This document shows positions 11,402-23,795 of a stretch of 64,000 nt of DNA, piece by piece. The notes under the pieces were generated by a model that saw nothing but the letters and a program-made list of their open reading frames with translations, searched no databases and had not been told where the DNA came from. Where the stretch lies: positions 8,370,001 to 8,434,000 of the forward strand of contig JANTQA010000032.1 of the NCBI GenBank assembly GCA_027625915.1, read 5' to 3'. Each line of letters begins with the position of its first letter. Position 1 is the first letter of the stretch. The position numbers and the translations under genes are program-made. This DNA is from Anaeramoeba flamelloides. Taxonomy: Eukaryota > Metamonada > Anaeramoebidae.

Positions 11402-12341
11402 GGGAATAGTCTCTATTAATTGTTTTTTGATTAATAACTAAATAAGGAATCCTTATCTTGGAATATTTTTTTAGAATTGAAAATAAACGGATTTTTTCAA
11501 TGTTAGAACTTTTAGTTCTTGTTTTTTTAAAATTTTACAATTCTGTCAAAAAAAGAGACTTTTTAAAAATTTTTTTTTGAAAAAAGATCTTTAACTGATG
11601 AGAATTTTTGGATTAATTTTGGATTTAATTATTTTCTCAAAAATAATATTTATTCTCATTTTTAAAAACGAAAAAATAATTTAAAACTAGTGAATATTTT
11701 CTCTTTCACTTCTGTTAATCCAATTTTACTCAATAAAGAATTCAATTTGTTTTATCAATAATTACTTTTTTAAAAAATAGTTCTCATTCTTTTCTTTGAT
11801 TTTTTTTTGACTCTGACAAAAACTTATCGAATTATAATTTGGTAATACTTAAAAAAACTTCAAATTCAACAAAAACAAAAGAGTGTAAACTCAAAAAGTA
11901 GATTCATGAAAAAAAAAAAAAAGAATGATACAAGAAAAGAAAGAAAATCTATTATTAAGAGTAAAGCATATATTATATATTTTTTTCGAATCAAACTGCT
12001 TTTTCATGCAAATCCAAAAAAACCCTTTCATGTTTATTTTTCAAACTATTTTTTATAGGTCTTTCACAAATATAACAAGGTTTTGCTTTCTTAATTATAT
12101 ATTTTTTTTATTTTTTGTATTTTTGCTCAAAGTTGAAAAAAGGCAACTTTCAAAAAAGTGAAAAAATGCAAAATTTTTTATTTTTATAAAAACAATAACT
12201 AAATCTAATGAATGCCATTTATCAAGGTTTCATTACTACACTAAAAAGTTATTCACTTTGATTTCAAATCTAAGTAATTAGCAAAAAAAATTCTAAATCT
12301 CTATTAAATTTACCTTAAAAAATTTAATATAGACTAGTCCC
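11402..12341. mobile_element. Non-autonomous DNA element with TTAA ends (copy 1)
   Basis: TTAA stands on both sides (11398-11401 and 12342-12345). The inner ends are inverted repeats: GGGAATAGTCTCTATTAA at the left and GGGACTAGTCTATATTAA reversed at the right, 16 of 18 matching. The inverted match continues outward through TTAA into GTTC, so TTAA may be part of the repeat rather than a pure duplication. Ends resemble those of the element at 28190-29560 (GGGAGTAGCCAC). TTAA flanks are typical of piggyBac-type elements. No transposase frame is visible in the 940-bp interior. Confidence 0.6.
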
Positions 12342-15300
12342 TTAAAGAACGATTTTGAATAAAAAATGATAATAATAAGAAAAAAATTATAGTTTGGCTG
12401 AATAAAATTCTTTTTCCAAATAACCGCAAAACAATGTATAATTAATCCAATTACAATTTTAATTAAACACAAAATGTAAATTCATTAATAATTTTCAAAT
12501 TTAAAAACAAAAACTAATACTTAACAACATGTAACATTTTTTATCCATCATTCAATATTTTTTAAAAAATTGCTTTTATTGTTACGCTGGTAAAAATCCA
12601 ATTAAGATGAATATTCCTACCAACTTAATTGACAATTATTGTTTTTGCTTCAAAATATTTTCAAAAAATTTCTAAAAACTAAAAAAATATCCACTATTTA
12701 TGAAGAAAGCACATTTTTGAACAATTTCAATAAAAATGATGAGAAGTTAAGGATACAAACAATTTTTATACCACTAAATGTATTTGTGTGTTTTTTCTTT
12801 CGATTTGTAAAAAAATAAAGATTGGACCCTCTTTGGTAATTTTTTTTTACTATTGAAAAGACCAAAAATCAATACTAATTTTCAAACGAAAAAAATCTAA
12901 TATAAAATTGAGATTAGAAATTTTTTATTGATTTTTTAAAGTTATCTCTTATAAGTTAATAAAAACCATGATAAAAAATTCAATTTCTAACAAATATTTT
13001 TTTTTTTGATATTTGGATCATTGTTTTATAATTAACTATTATAGAGATAGATATCGATAAATTCCAACTCTTTTTTTTTTTTTTTTTTTTTTTGACTATA
13101 AATTATTGGAAATTCTAAATCTAAATTACCACAATTATACAAAACCTTTTAATTCTATTTTTTTGGTACAATATAAAATATTAGTGAATAAATTTAAAAT
13201 TTATCACTATTTATAGATTTTGCTATGTTAATATTAAAGTAACATTAACACTTCTAATTTCGCTATCAATTGAATTTTCAAAATCCATTGATTTTAACTT
13301 TTTAATAAATTAAGTAATAAAAAAGTATTTTAATCGTGAAAATATATTGAGAAAACAACTACAAAAATCTAAATTAAAATATGAAATTAAAATTTTAACT
13401 TAAAGTTCAAAATTAGAATCATTTTTAGCAATGATAAATGTTTTAATGGATTTCAATTAAAAAAAAACACATTTGATTATTTATATCTTCTTGAAATAAG
13501 TAAAAATAATTTACAAATAAAAAAACACATAGTTGATCAATTTACAGAAAAATAATGATGAGAAAATATTCATTACAAAAATAAACTCAGCTTCTGATTG
13601 TTCAAAAGTTGAATTTTTCCAAAAAAAAAAAAAAAAAAAAACGGTACGTTAAGTGATACGATCACTGTTTTTGTGTTTTGTTATTTTGTAAAAAAATTGA
13701 ATACTTTTTTTTGAAATTTTGTTGATACAACTCTTATTTTTTGGGATTTCATTTTGTGAATATTTCAAATAATTGACTGTTTTTATTTAAATTTTGGAGT
13801 TATTATATGTTTAAGGTGCCTGTGTTCTAAAATTTTACATTTTTTTGGATGCTTTTCTTATTGGGAGGAAATTTTTTATGAAAAATGGAGTTATCGGATG
13901 GATAAAAAGGAATAAGTATCCCAAAAATATGTTTTCTATAAATTAAAGTTGTAAAGTATTTTCAGATATTTTCAGAAAGTTCATTTTTCAAGCTAAAGGC
14001 CCTCTAAACAATATAATCAACTATAAGTTTGTCTTTTATGATAATGAACAAATTAAAGAATTATTACAACACTTTAAAAAAAATGAACACTAATCTATCA
14101 AATAAAATAAAAAAATTATTTATACTGATAATATTTAAATATTTCATAAAACAATAGATCAGAAAAAATGGGCAATTAAACACACTGTAATTAGAAAAAA
14201 AAATTATTTCTAGTAAATTTATCATTTAGACAGATAAAAACCATAATTATATTGTATTTTAATTTAAATGTAAAATTCTCAATTAATGTTTCATTTTTTT
14301 GGTTTTTTTTATTTCTATATACCAATAAATTCACAACAAATTAAAAAGATTCTTTATACAAGCCTCCTCTTTTTTAAGCTTCTAAAAACATAAATTGGAA
14401 AAAAGTGAACAAATAAAAGAATCTTTGGAAGTCCCATAAATTTTCAATATTTTCTAAACATTTTAACCAATATAATAATTATTCAAAACTAAGTAACAAA
14501 TTGAAAAAATTGAAAACAAAGTCAAATTTTTAATAAAATTATTTGAATTTAATCGGGTAAATGAGGTTTAAAAATGAGAAATTTATAATATTTCACAAAT
14601 ACACCAATTGTAACTATTGTTACATACTTGTCAATTTATAGATAGATCTGTTAAATAGGAATAATTTTTTCATTTTTTTACTAAAATCTTTATTGATTAA
14701 AAAAATCGAATTTATATTTATTATAAATTTAAGGTGTTTGAGTTTTTACAGTTTATTATGAAATAAATATATTAATATGTTAAATGCAAGGATATTTTTG
14801 AATTGTTTATGAATATTTTCGTTGATCAAAAAAATGGAAATCAAGGGTTTTTTAAATTTTACTGGTTTTTTACTTGTAAAGTCAACGAAAATTGAATTTT
14901 TAGCTTAAAAAGTAGATTAACCATTCTTTTTAGACTTTTTTCAGACAAATTCAATAAAAAAACAAAAAGTAGATCAACCCCAAATTAGATTTTAACTCGA
15001 TCCCAATATTCTTTTTGAAAAGTTAACATTTCAAAATACCTCTCTTTGAAATATAAAAGTGATAAATTTTCGACTGATTTCTCTCTTTTTTTTGATTCTG
15101 AAATCAGACTTTTGTTTAGAACTGTTAGTTCAACCAATATTTCTCAAGAACGAAAAAGAACCAAAGTTATAAATAGATATCCTGAATTACCACAAAGACA
15201 CATCCTCAAAAATAATTATTTTTAATAAAAAATAAACAAAAAATAAAGTGAAAATTAAACTCGATTAAAGTAATCGAATATCAGTAAGTTTATTTTACCC

Positions 15301-16824
15301 CTTTTCGACTTCCATTTTCTCCCTTTACTAAAACAAAACCAAAATACCAAATGTAATTAATTAAGAAATAAACCTGACTCAAAAAAAAAGAGTGAAGGTG
15401 TTTTCAACAATTTCCCACACCTATTAACCAAAAATAAACAATTAGAAGATAATTTTTTGATTGGAATAATGGTCAAATCTCAGAAAAGCAAAAAATAAAT
15501 AATTGGCACTTCTAAGAAATCAATATAAAACCAAAACTTAGATATCATAGAATAAAAAAATGTATCAAAGTTTTTAACAAAATTCATAATTTAATATTTC
15601 TTTATGGTGTCAAGAAAACTTAGCCAAGTATTTAGGACTAACTTTGTTGAGTATTAATAATTGTCAAGTGAGGATTTCCAAAGTCTTAAATGTTTTCGGT
15701 TGTTATCATTTATCAGTTAAATTGTTTTATATGACCACAAATCTTTAAATAAAAATACCCGAATTGAAATTTTATCTCAAAATCCAAGTAAGTCGCGTAA
15801 GGAAAGTTCAAGAAAAATCTCTTTTTTAATTGGCTTTTTGAATGAACAGAGAATTCTCTGATTCAATAGCAAACTAGATGAAATAAAAATTTTCAATTAT
15901 TAATGGGAAAATAACAGTAGTCAAATATTTGGAAGAAGAATAAAGCGAAAATAAAAATATTTGAAGAGGTTCGCTCTATTCCATCGGAACACCAATAAAC
16001 ACAAAAAAAAACTGTTAGGTCTGAATTAAATTTGTTCAAAATAGATCGAAAAAGACTAAAAATGGATTAAAAAAAAAAAAAATGTTTTTTGAAAAAACTT
16101 GACTTTGATTGGAACAACTCACAAAATTTGACCATAAACTTGCATGTATATACTAAACTAACTAAATAAACGGTATTAGATTGACAAATAATAATACCTT
16201 TAAAACTACGAAGTTTCAAATTCAAATTGAAATTGGGATTGATTGTCTACTCGATCCTTGTATCTGCCAGTATTTTTTGTTATTCCCCAATTACAGTTGA
16301 TTTATTTCATTCTTTCTTCAATTCATTCAGAAGGTAGTTTAATTTCGAGATCAAAATTTTTGCTACTTTTTTGTGAAAAGCTATTAAAACTTTTAAGAAA
16401 TCACAACTCTAAGATCAGTTCACTGTGAAACACCTAATGGTTTTTGGTTCATTTCTCTGGCCTAAAATAAATAATTTAAAAAGATCTGTTAATTTTAAAT
16501 TATTTATTTTAAAGAGTAATAAAGATAATTTTGATTGTTTTCAAAAAGAATAAGTTTTGATTTTGAGTCTATAACCACAAAAGTATATACCCTGCCTTTT
16601 TTGATTTTGTCTTGTTATTTAAATACGATTAATAGAATTAATTTTTAACTTTTTTTTTTATAAACTTTTTTCCTCTTTTATTTTTAAAAACAATGAAATT
16701 TCTCATTTTTGAAGCTTCTAAAATCGAAAATTAACACAGTCACCACAAACATTTCTCTAATTGAACAAACCAATTTAAAAAAAACAACAACTTTCCAAAT
16801 TACACATTAAACTGGCAATCGCAA

Positions 16825-18585
16825 ATGAATTTTACATCAGTTTATCCAACAAACGAAACAAACTATTTACTCAGCAAAACTTTTGATTGTCAACAAGACG
16901 AGACAATCCAATTCAATTCCAAATTAATTGAGGAAGAAATCGATATGTTTAGTAATTGTATCAACAATGATAATATCTACGATGAAGACGAATTTTGTGA
17001 ATTTGAAAATCTTTTTCAAAATGGGTTTGATGAAAAGTGTCTTGTTTCCGAAATTGAAGTTGATCAAAAAGAAACGATAAACTCATTAAGCTTTGAATTT
17101 GGTTTAGACTCTGACAATTTTTTCATTCCAATCTTCAATGAATTTGAAATGTCAAATTATGATCAAGAAGAAGCAACTTTAGAGGGTCTGTATCTAAACC
17201 AAAACAATTGCAAGAGCAACATAACCACCAACAAGATCGAGATCAATATTGGTGCAATTGAAAGAAACATCGTCAAATGTAAGGTGAAAGAAAACACACA
17301 CGAACCATTAATGGCCAAGAACAAACAGAAGAACAAAAATCTCATCATAAGAAAAACACAAAGCGCAAATTCCTTCAAAAGGCAACCAACCCAAACCAAG
17401 CCCACTGCCATTAAATCCTCATATAATTTAAAATCTAAAAACAAGCGAAAGCGTAATCATTGGGCATACAACCAAAGCGCTAGCAAGAAACAAGGGGCGA
17501 ACAATAACCAGGATATGACACAAAAGGCCAAGGTACAAATGAAAAAAATTGAAAACGGAAGAGATATCTTCAAACTCTTCTTAGGGCAGCTCTGGGTCAT
17601 ATCCGGGGGATCAACACACAAGACGCTTTTGCCTTTTACAAGCCAAATTGCCGATGTTATTGGTGATCAAATGGACGCAGACACAAAAGAAAGAAAGGAA
17701 ATCAAATCGCAATGCAAATATTTGTTAGCAAACACACGAAGGACGTTCACAGAATATATCTTAGAAATCTTTTTAGGGGTCCTATCTCTCATCAACATTC
17801 AACAAAAAAAAGAAAAAACGGCGATCAGACTACGTAAAATATTACTCAAAATTAAGGAATTCCAAATTCATGAGAATAAATCAAAACAAAAAACTAAAAT
17901 TAAAAAAAAAATACTCAAAACTAATTTTAAGAACCAAAAGGTGTTTTTAAATATCAACCAATTTACGAAGCAAAAAAAAAAGAAAAATGATTTCAAAAAG
18001 AAAAATATCAAAAAGAAAAGCAAAACCAATAATCAACCAGGATATGAAAAACACAAAATTAATAAAAAATTAGAAAAAATTTGCAAAAAGATCTTTTTAA
18101 AACCTGTATTAATGTACTGGTTTGAAAAAAGGTTTTTCCCAAATTTTACTAATTTGTTTACCGACGAAAGCCAGAGCCGTTTTTTTAAAGATTTTCTTTA
18201 TAAATTAACACAGTCCAAATTCCTTTTAATGTCTTGGGTGCTAGCAAAAGAATTATTAAAACCAAACGGTACACTCAAAGAATATTTTCAGCTGGTTAAC
18301 CTAGATTATAATAATAACCCTTTAAATTTGTATCTTAATAATAGAGGCAAAAAGTTAAAATTAGTTAAGGAATTAATCGTCAAATTTGGACTTAATAATA
18401 GCAATTATTGGAATACTTGCTCTTCAAATTTTTTGTTACAAAAGAATATCCAACCGTTAAATTTATTAGACCACTCACCATTTAAAGAAACCTTCCAATC
18501 CCCAACAATTAATAATTTATTCGTGTCACAAAATGAATCTGTAAAGAAACGCAGAATGAACCAATTAGATTCACAGAATAATTAA
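16825..18585 (+). CDS. Unknown protein, acidic N-terminus, basic core
   Basis: Single-exon frame of 586 residues from an ATG after AATCGCAA to TAA. I do not recognise the family. Residues 1-115 are acidic and rich in Asn, Phe and Glu. Near residue 203 is a nuclear-localisation-like cluster (KSKNKRKRNHW). Residues 245-345 form the best candidate folded domain, with GRDIFKLFLGQLW and many predicted helices. Residues 349-417 are Lys-rich low complexity. Residues 425-540 look helical and globular (VLMYWFEKRFFPNFTNLF). The end carries a second basic cluster (KKRRMN). Acidic plus basic blocks suggest a nuclear or chromatin-associated protein, by inference only. Codon complexity well above the surroundings argues it is a real gene. 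Confidence 0.75.
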   Translation: MNFTSVYPTNETNYLLSKTFDCQQDETIQFNSKLIEEEIDMFSNCINNDNIYDEDEFCEFENLFQNGFDEKCLVSEIEVDQKETINSLSFEFGLDSDNFFIPIFNEFEMSNYDQEEATLEGLYLNQNNCKSNITTNKIEINIGAIERNIVKCKVKENTHEPLMAKNKQKNKNLIIRKTQSANSFKRQPTQTKPTAIKSSYNLKSKNKRKRNHWAYNQSASKKQGANNNQDMTQKAKVQMKKIENGRDIFKLFLGQLWVISGGSTHKTLLPFTSQIADVIGDQMDADTKERKEIKSQCKYLLANTRRTFTEYILEIFLGVLSLINIQQKKEKTAIRLRKILLKIKEFQIHENKSKQKTKIKKKILKTNFKNQKVFLNINQFTKQKKKKNDFKKKNIKKKSKTNNQPGYEKHKINKKLEKICKKIFLKPVLMYWFEKRFFPNFTNLFTDESQSRFFKDFLYKLTQSKFLLMSWVLAKELLKPNGTLKEYFQLVNLDYNNNPLNLYLNNRGKKLKLVKELIVKFGLNNSNYWNTCSSNFLLQKNIQPLNLLDHSPFKETFQSPTINNLFVSQNESVKKRRMNQLDSQNN

Positions 18586-19325
18586 CTAAAAAAAAAAAAA
18601 AACAAAAAAAAAAAAAAGATAAATTGAATATTAGAAGACACCCACTTTACACCACGGAATTAAACCCACCAATATTTATATAATTACATTAAATTTGTTA
18701 TTCTATTTTTATAAATTTGATTATTATTTTTATTAATATATTATTATTATTATTCTTTTTGTTTTTATAATGTTTTTTATTTATTAATTATCTGAATAAT
18801 TTAGATTTTTGAATAAAAGCTTGAAGTAAACCAAGAATTTTGATTTTTATATTGTTTTTTTTTTTTGAAAAAAAATAGTTTTCTTCTATTTATTATTATT
18901 ATTATTATGGTTTTTTTTTCCCAATTAAAATAGTTTCTGAAATAATCTCGAGAAAATTATTTTTATGTATTAATTCAGATATTTCATTAATCTAATTATT
19001 TAATAATTGTTTTCCAAAAATATTGGAAAGTAATTTTGAAGGTGTATCTTTGAAGGAAAGAGAAAACAGAAATTTTAAATAAACTTTAGAATAAAAATTA
19101 ATTAAAAAATTATTTAATGATAATATAAATTTATAATAGAAGTATGGTCTTTATAAATCATTTTGTTATAGTAATATTTTTTATTAATATTTTTGAACAT
19201 ATTGAAGCTAATTCATGAGCACTTATATCTGTTATTTGTTTTTTTTTTTTACTTAAATAATGATTTTATCAATAAAAAAAAAAAAAAAAAAAAACTTTAA
19301 ACTCAGAAATTTAAAATCTAATACA

Positions 19326-19523
19326 CTTAGTTTCACTTTTATGGCACATACTTTCAACAAAATATTAGACACGGAATAATTTAGAAATTAAAGCACAGAA
19401 ATAGGTTACTTGTAAAATTCGTTATGTAAAAAAAAAAAAATTAAAAAAAAAATGGCCTAAATTGAGATTTTTTGTGTATGATCTTCCCTTGAAAGTTTTA
19501 TACCTTCAAAGTGGAATCAGACA
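19326..19523. mobile_element. Palindromic MITE, family 1 copy B
   Basis: Left arm reads TAGTTTCACTTTTATGGCAC then TTTCAACAAAAT; the right arm repeats this reversed (GTGGAATCAGAC at its end). Length and internal order of motifs match copies at 2970, 44946 and 61771. This is the most diverged copy and has a poly-A insertion in the middle. Confidence 0.6.
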
Positions 19524-20144
19524 TTAAAAAAAATCAAAATACTATTATATTTATTTTTATTCTTTCAATTAATTTTTTTTTTTGAAATAAATTTTTAAAT
19601 GAAAATTATAAAAAATCCATTATTTAATTTTTTTTTTTATTTTTTTGTTCTATTAATTTTTGAATTTGAAGTAAAAGTTGAGTTTATTTTAATTTTTACT
19701 TCATACGCTTAGTTTGGTTATCTAATTTTATAATATTTTTATTTTTGATGTTAAAAAAAAGTATAAAAATAGATACAAAATAATAATAAACAAAAAATTA
19801 AAGTAGGAAATTACTATCGTATAATTTCACAACGCATGACAAAACAGGAAAAAAAAACTCAATAAACAACAAAAAAATTCCAAGATTCAAAAATTTGAGG
19901 AATTTAATTTTAGAAAAGTAAACTTCACCTGTTTTCTAAAAGAAAAAATCAATATTTAGTTTTTTAAATTGAAAGTTATTTCAATTAATTATTCATTTAT
20001 TTAAAATCAAACTTTTTAAGTCATTAATCTGCTTAAAATTTAAATTATTTTTTTAAATATGATTATATAAAATTTAATGAAAAATAAACCCCCTCGGTCT
20101 ACAAATTATTTAGGTACCCAATTTTAACCTTATAACTAACAATT

Positions 20145-20146
<2 letters not shown>

Positions 20147-20176
<30 letters not shown>
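20147..20176. repeat. (AT)n microsatellite
   Basis: A run of uninterrupted AT dinucleotides. Similar runs lie near 20421-20438, 26940-26980, 31405-31421, 41548-41568 and 62386-62443; two of them abut terminal-inverted-repeat elements. Confidence 0.8.
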
Positions 20177-20181
<5 letters not shown>

Positions 20182-21301
20182 AAAGATGCAGCAATTAATT
20201 TACCTTTTCCTTTCGATTTTTAATCAATTTTATTTAAATATGTAATTCTTTGGAATTTTTAGATTCTATTATATAAGAATTAAATTAGAAACCATGTTAT
20301 TATTATTCATATCAGTATGAATAATCAATTCCAATTAAATACTTTAGAACTTTTCAGCAATTTTTATATACTTTCGACTTAGAAAAATTATAATTTTAGA
20401 AATACTTATATATTAGATATATATATATATATATATAATTTAGAAAAACTAACCAAGATATAGAAATTTAATAAATTATCAGATCCAAAGATAATATTTG
20501 ATTTGGTTTTGATTAGGTTGGTGGATACTTTTTTACCCCCATAAATCCCCAATTATAATTAATTCGGGAGAAATTTTGAACTCTCAGTCTAACATTGAAA
20601 TAGATTAAACTTATAATAAAAGTCCAAAAGTTCACTTCTAACCATTAGTATATTTTATATTTTTAATTCTCTTTAGTAAAGAACTTTTACCTTATATATC
20701 GTTTTATTTTTTTTTTAATAAAAGTAATTGAAATTCAAATTATTTCACTTGAAGTTAAGAGTAAAATGGTACTATGGTTATTAATGGATTCTTTTTTTAT
20801 TCTACCCCGGAACACACCCTGTAAAAGTTCGAAAAAGTTCAATTAACATAAGAGTGTTTATCCATCAGCTCATATTTGACTTTTTTTATATTTTTCAATT
20901 GGACCTGAAAAATACTAGTTTTTATTTTTTTCCTGTTTTTTTTTGATTAGTATTTTCAAAAAGTGGGCCCTTCAAATAATATTTTTGAATTTTTTTTCAA
21001 ACCAAGGACAAAACACAACAATAGAATTTTGAAAAAGGAATAAAAAATTTAACAATTTAATGTTTCTTAAAGTAGATCAGATAAATCAACTTCACTATCT
21101 ATGATAGTGTTTTATTTTTTTTTTTGAAAAAATTTTAAAAAAAAATTTTTTATGGAAGAATTTCTAATAACAAAACAATTTTGATACTCAACCAGAAGTA
21201 AAAAATGGTTTTACCGAATCAACTTTTATAAATCTGAAAAAGTGAATTATTTGAATTTAATATTTCTATTCATTTCAGTTTTACAATCCCTAAAAATTGA
21301 T

Positions 21302-21802
21302 AAAAGATTATCTTATGTAGGGTGTGGCAGCTTGTTTATTTGGTTCTTATCTGATCGATCTTGGAATTGGATGGGAATTTAACAGTGGTTCAAAAAGACA
21401 ATTTTTTTACAATTTATAATTTCCGAAATAAGAATTTAAGAGTCTAAAACTTATAGTCGGAGAGGTATTTAAAAAAATGGATTTCGATTTTTGGTTCGTT
21501 GATTCTAATATTTTTTTCTATTTGATTCAATTAACAAAAACTAAAAAAATAATAATTTTTTGAAAAGATTCAACTAAAACTAAAAGATAATTGAAATATT
21601 CAATCAATAACTCACAAACCACATTTTTTATAACTTAACGATCAATCTATAAATCTTAGACTCTTAAATATCGGATTTCTGAAATAATAAATTGTAAAAA
21701 AATTGTCTTTTTGAACCACTGTTAAATTCCCGTCCAAGTCCAAGATCGATCAGCTAAGAACCAAATTAACAAGCAGCCACACCCTACATAAGATAATCTT
21801 TT
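21302..21802. mobile_element. Foldback element with ~165-bp inverted arms
   Basis: The left arm (21302 to about 21465) and the right arm (about 21640 to 21802) are inverted copies, roughly 85-90% alike by eye. They start AAAAGATTATCTTATG, then GGGTGTGGC, and continue through GATCGATCTTGG and CAGTGGTTCAAAAAGACAAT. The ~175-bp centre is unrelated low-complexity sequence. No other copy is in the window. A clear target duplication was not seen. It ends about 560 bp before the SPFH start codon, so it could influence that promoter. Confidence 0.75.
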
Positions 21803-22359
21803 TTCAAATTTTAGGCATTATAAACCTTAAAAAGTTTTATTTTTGGAACAGGAATCAAATAAGAAAAATTTTAAGAATGATTTGTGAAAATATCAAAATT
21901 TTCTAATCTGATTAAAAATCTTTGATTTTCCGACACTTTTATATTCGAAAGTTACTTACGTTTTACTTATGTTTGTCAAAAGATAGAGTTTGGTATTTTC
22001 AAATTCGAACAGTTTTTGAGTTTGAAAATGGTCAATTCTCGACGAGACAGCAAAAAAACAAGCCACTTTCTTTTTTTATTTAAAATTTTACCAAAATGAT
22101 TTTCTGACTTTTCATCATTTAAGTTGAACAACTTTTTGTCGTTTAAGAGATAACCTTGTTGCTTATGAAACAATCTAATTATGATAATATTTGAAAAATA
22201 AATTGAACATAATAATGGTGCTTTAATTGGAGTGTTTATTTAGAATTTTCAAAACTTTACGGTTGATTATTTCTTGAATAGTAAAAAGAATTAATTTTTA
22301 AAAGTGTTTTTCATTTATCTATTTTATTGATTTTTTTAATAATTTTTTGTTATTAACAA

Positions 22360-23795
22360 ATGTCACTTGGTGTTACAGTAGGAATATCCTTTGGTTCCTT
22401 ATTTGGTTTAATTTTGATATGGTTTCTCATTTCAGTTTTAAAAAGCTTTATTGTTGTTGCACAAGTAATCTTTTTTTTTTTTTTTCTTTTTCTTTGTTCA
22501 AATCAAAAAAAATTGACTATTTCCTTTCATTTGTTGGTTCTTTTTTGTTTGTTTTCTTTTGTAAACTTTTAAAATTTATAAATTTTTTTTTCCATTTTCG
22601 ACTGTCTCTTCTGGATAATTAAAAAAGAATGAACGTGTCATTGTTGAGTCATGGGGTAAATATAATAGAACCCTTACTGCTGGTTTCCATTGTTTAATGC
22701 CAGTAAGGGATCGTATCCGAAAAATCTTATGGAAACACAACCAGATCTCTGTTAATAAATATGGAAATGAAACAATTCAAATGACACAATCTCTTGTCCA
22801 TAAAATTGATCTTCGAGAATCGTTGTTTGATTTCCCTCTTCAATCAATTATTACACGTAAGAAAATTATTTTTCTTTTTTTTTTTTTTTCTTTTTTTCAT
22901 ACCTTTTTTTTATTCATTTTTTTTTTTTATTTTTTAAACAATTACCCTGAAAAATTTTTGATCTTAAACAAACAAACAACGCATCCAAAAAACAATAATT
23001 TAGGTGATAACGTTGAACTTAAAATTCATTTAATGGCTTTGTATCAGATTGTTGATCCAGTAAGAGTTTGTTATGAAATTTACGATCTCCCACTTGCTGT
23101 TGGAAACTTGGTAAAAACCACTTTACGATCAGTAATTGGTGCAATGGTAATAATTCTTGTTTCTTTTTTTCTTTTTTTTTTTTAAAAAATTGGAGTTTTT
23201 TTTTTTCACAATATTTTTTTTCCAAAATCAAACTACAATTTAAAAAAAAAAACTTATTCAGGGGCTCGATGATACGCTTGCGTCCCGTGATGAAATTAAT
23301 CAACTCATTCAACAAAAAGTATCACATATTTGCCTCAATTGGGGTTTCAAATTGAACAAAGTTGAACTTTTAGAAATCATTCCAACAAAGGATGTCCAAA
23401 TTGCAATGAACTCTCAAATTGCTGCAGAAAGAATTAGAAGGGCATCAATTATTGAAGCCGACGGGCAAAGGGAAAAGGTCAGAACAGAAGCCGAGGGTGC
23501 CACACAAAAAATGATTGCAATCTCCAAAGGTAGACAACAAGTCACAATCCTCATCGCACGAGGGCAAGCGGACTCAAGAACCTTGATCGCAGAAGGCGAA
23601 GCGCGTGCACTTAAAGTCTTAGCAGAAGCAGTCAAGCCATTTAATGTTGATGCTACCCAGTATCTTATCTCCATCAAATATCTAGAAACTTTTGGTAAAA
23701 TTGCGACATCTTCTTCTCGTTCAATTGTCTATTTCCCTCTGAACACAAACTTGGTCGGTGAATTTAGGACAATCCTTAACACTAGGAAAAAATAA
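22360..23795 (+). CDS. Stomatin/SLP-2-like SPFH membrane protein
   Basis: SPFH (band 7) proteins form membrane-bound ring scaffolds that organise lipids and proteases. Four exons fit one frame: 22360-22464, 22628-22856, 23004-23146 and 23262-23795, giving 336 residues. Introns are 163, 147 and 115 bp, GT-AG and T-rich; the second is phase 1 (C|GT rebuilding Arg in ITRDNVELKIH), the others phase 0. Order: N-terminal hydrophobic anchor (about residues 6-34), VIVESWGKYNRTLTAGFHCL, LMALYQIVDPVRVCYEI, SVIGAMGLDDTLASRDEIN, then a long Ala/Glu/Arg coiled coil (IEADGQREKVRTEAEGAT) and IVYFPL near the end. The extended coiled coil is closer to SLP-2/paraslipin or prokaryotic forms than to short stomatin. 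No clear mitochondrial presequence is visible, so its membrane is open. Confidence 0.92.

Larger units (their letters stand above)
9479..16824. other. Long gene-poor region
   Basis: About 7.3 kb between GDH and the next gene. It contains one TTAA-flanked element (11402-12341) and one possible small ORF (11058-11210). The rest is AT-rich sequence with many homopolymer runs. From about 15000 to 16800 the composition is slightly less extreme, but no exon chain or known protein was recognised there. Confidence 0.5.
18586..22359. other. Gene-free AT-rich DNA with elements
   Basis: Between the unknown gene and the SPFH gene. It contains MITE family 1 copy B (19326-19523), two (AT)n microsatellites (about 20147-20176 and 20421-20438) and the foldback element at 21302-21802. 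No protein-coding exon was recognised; the promoter of the SPFH gene must lie in the last few hundred bases. Confidence 0.55.

Noticed and set aside
22347-22622. 91-codon frame overlapping the first SPFH exon
   Set aside because: Off-frame reading through the exon and its T-rich first intron.
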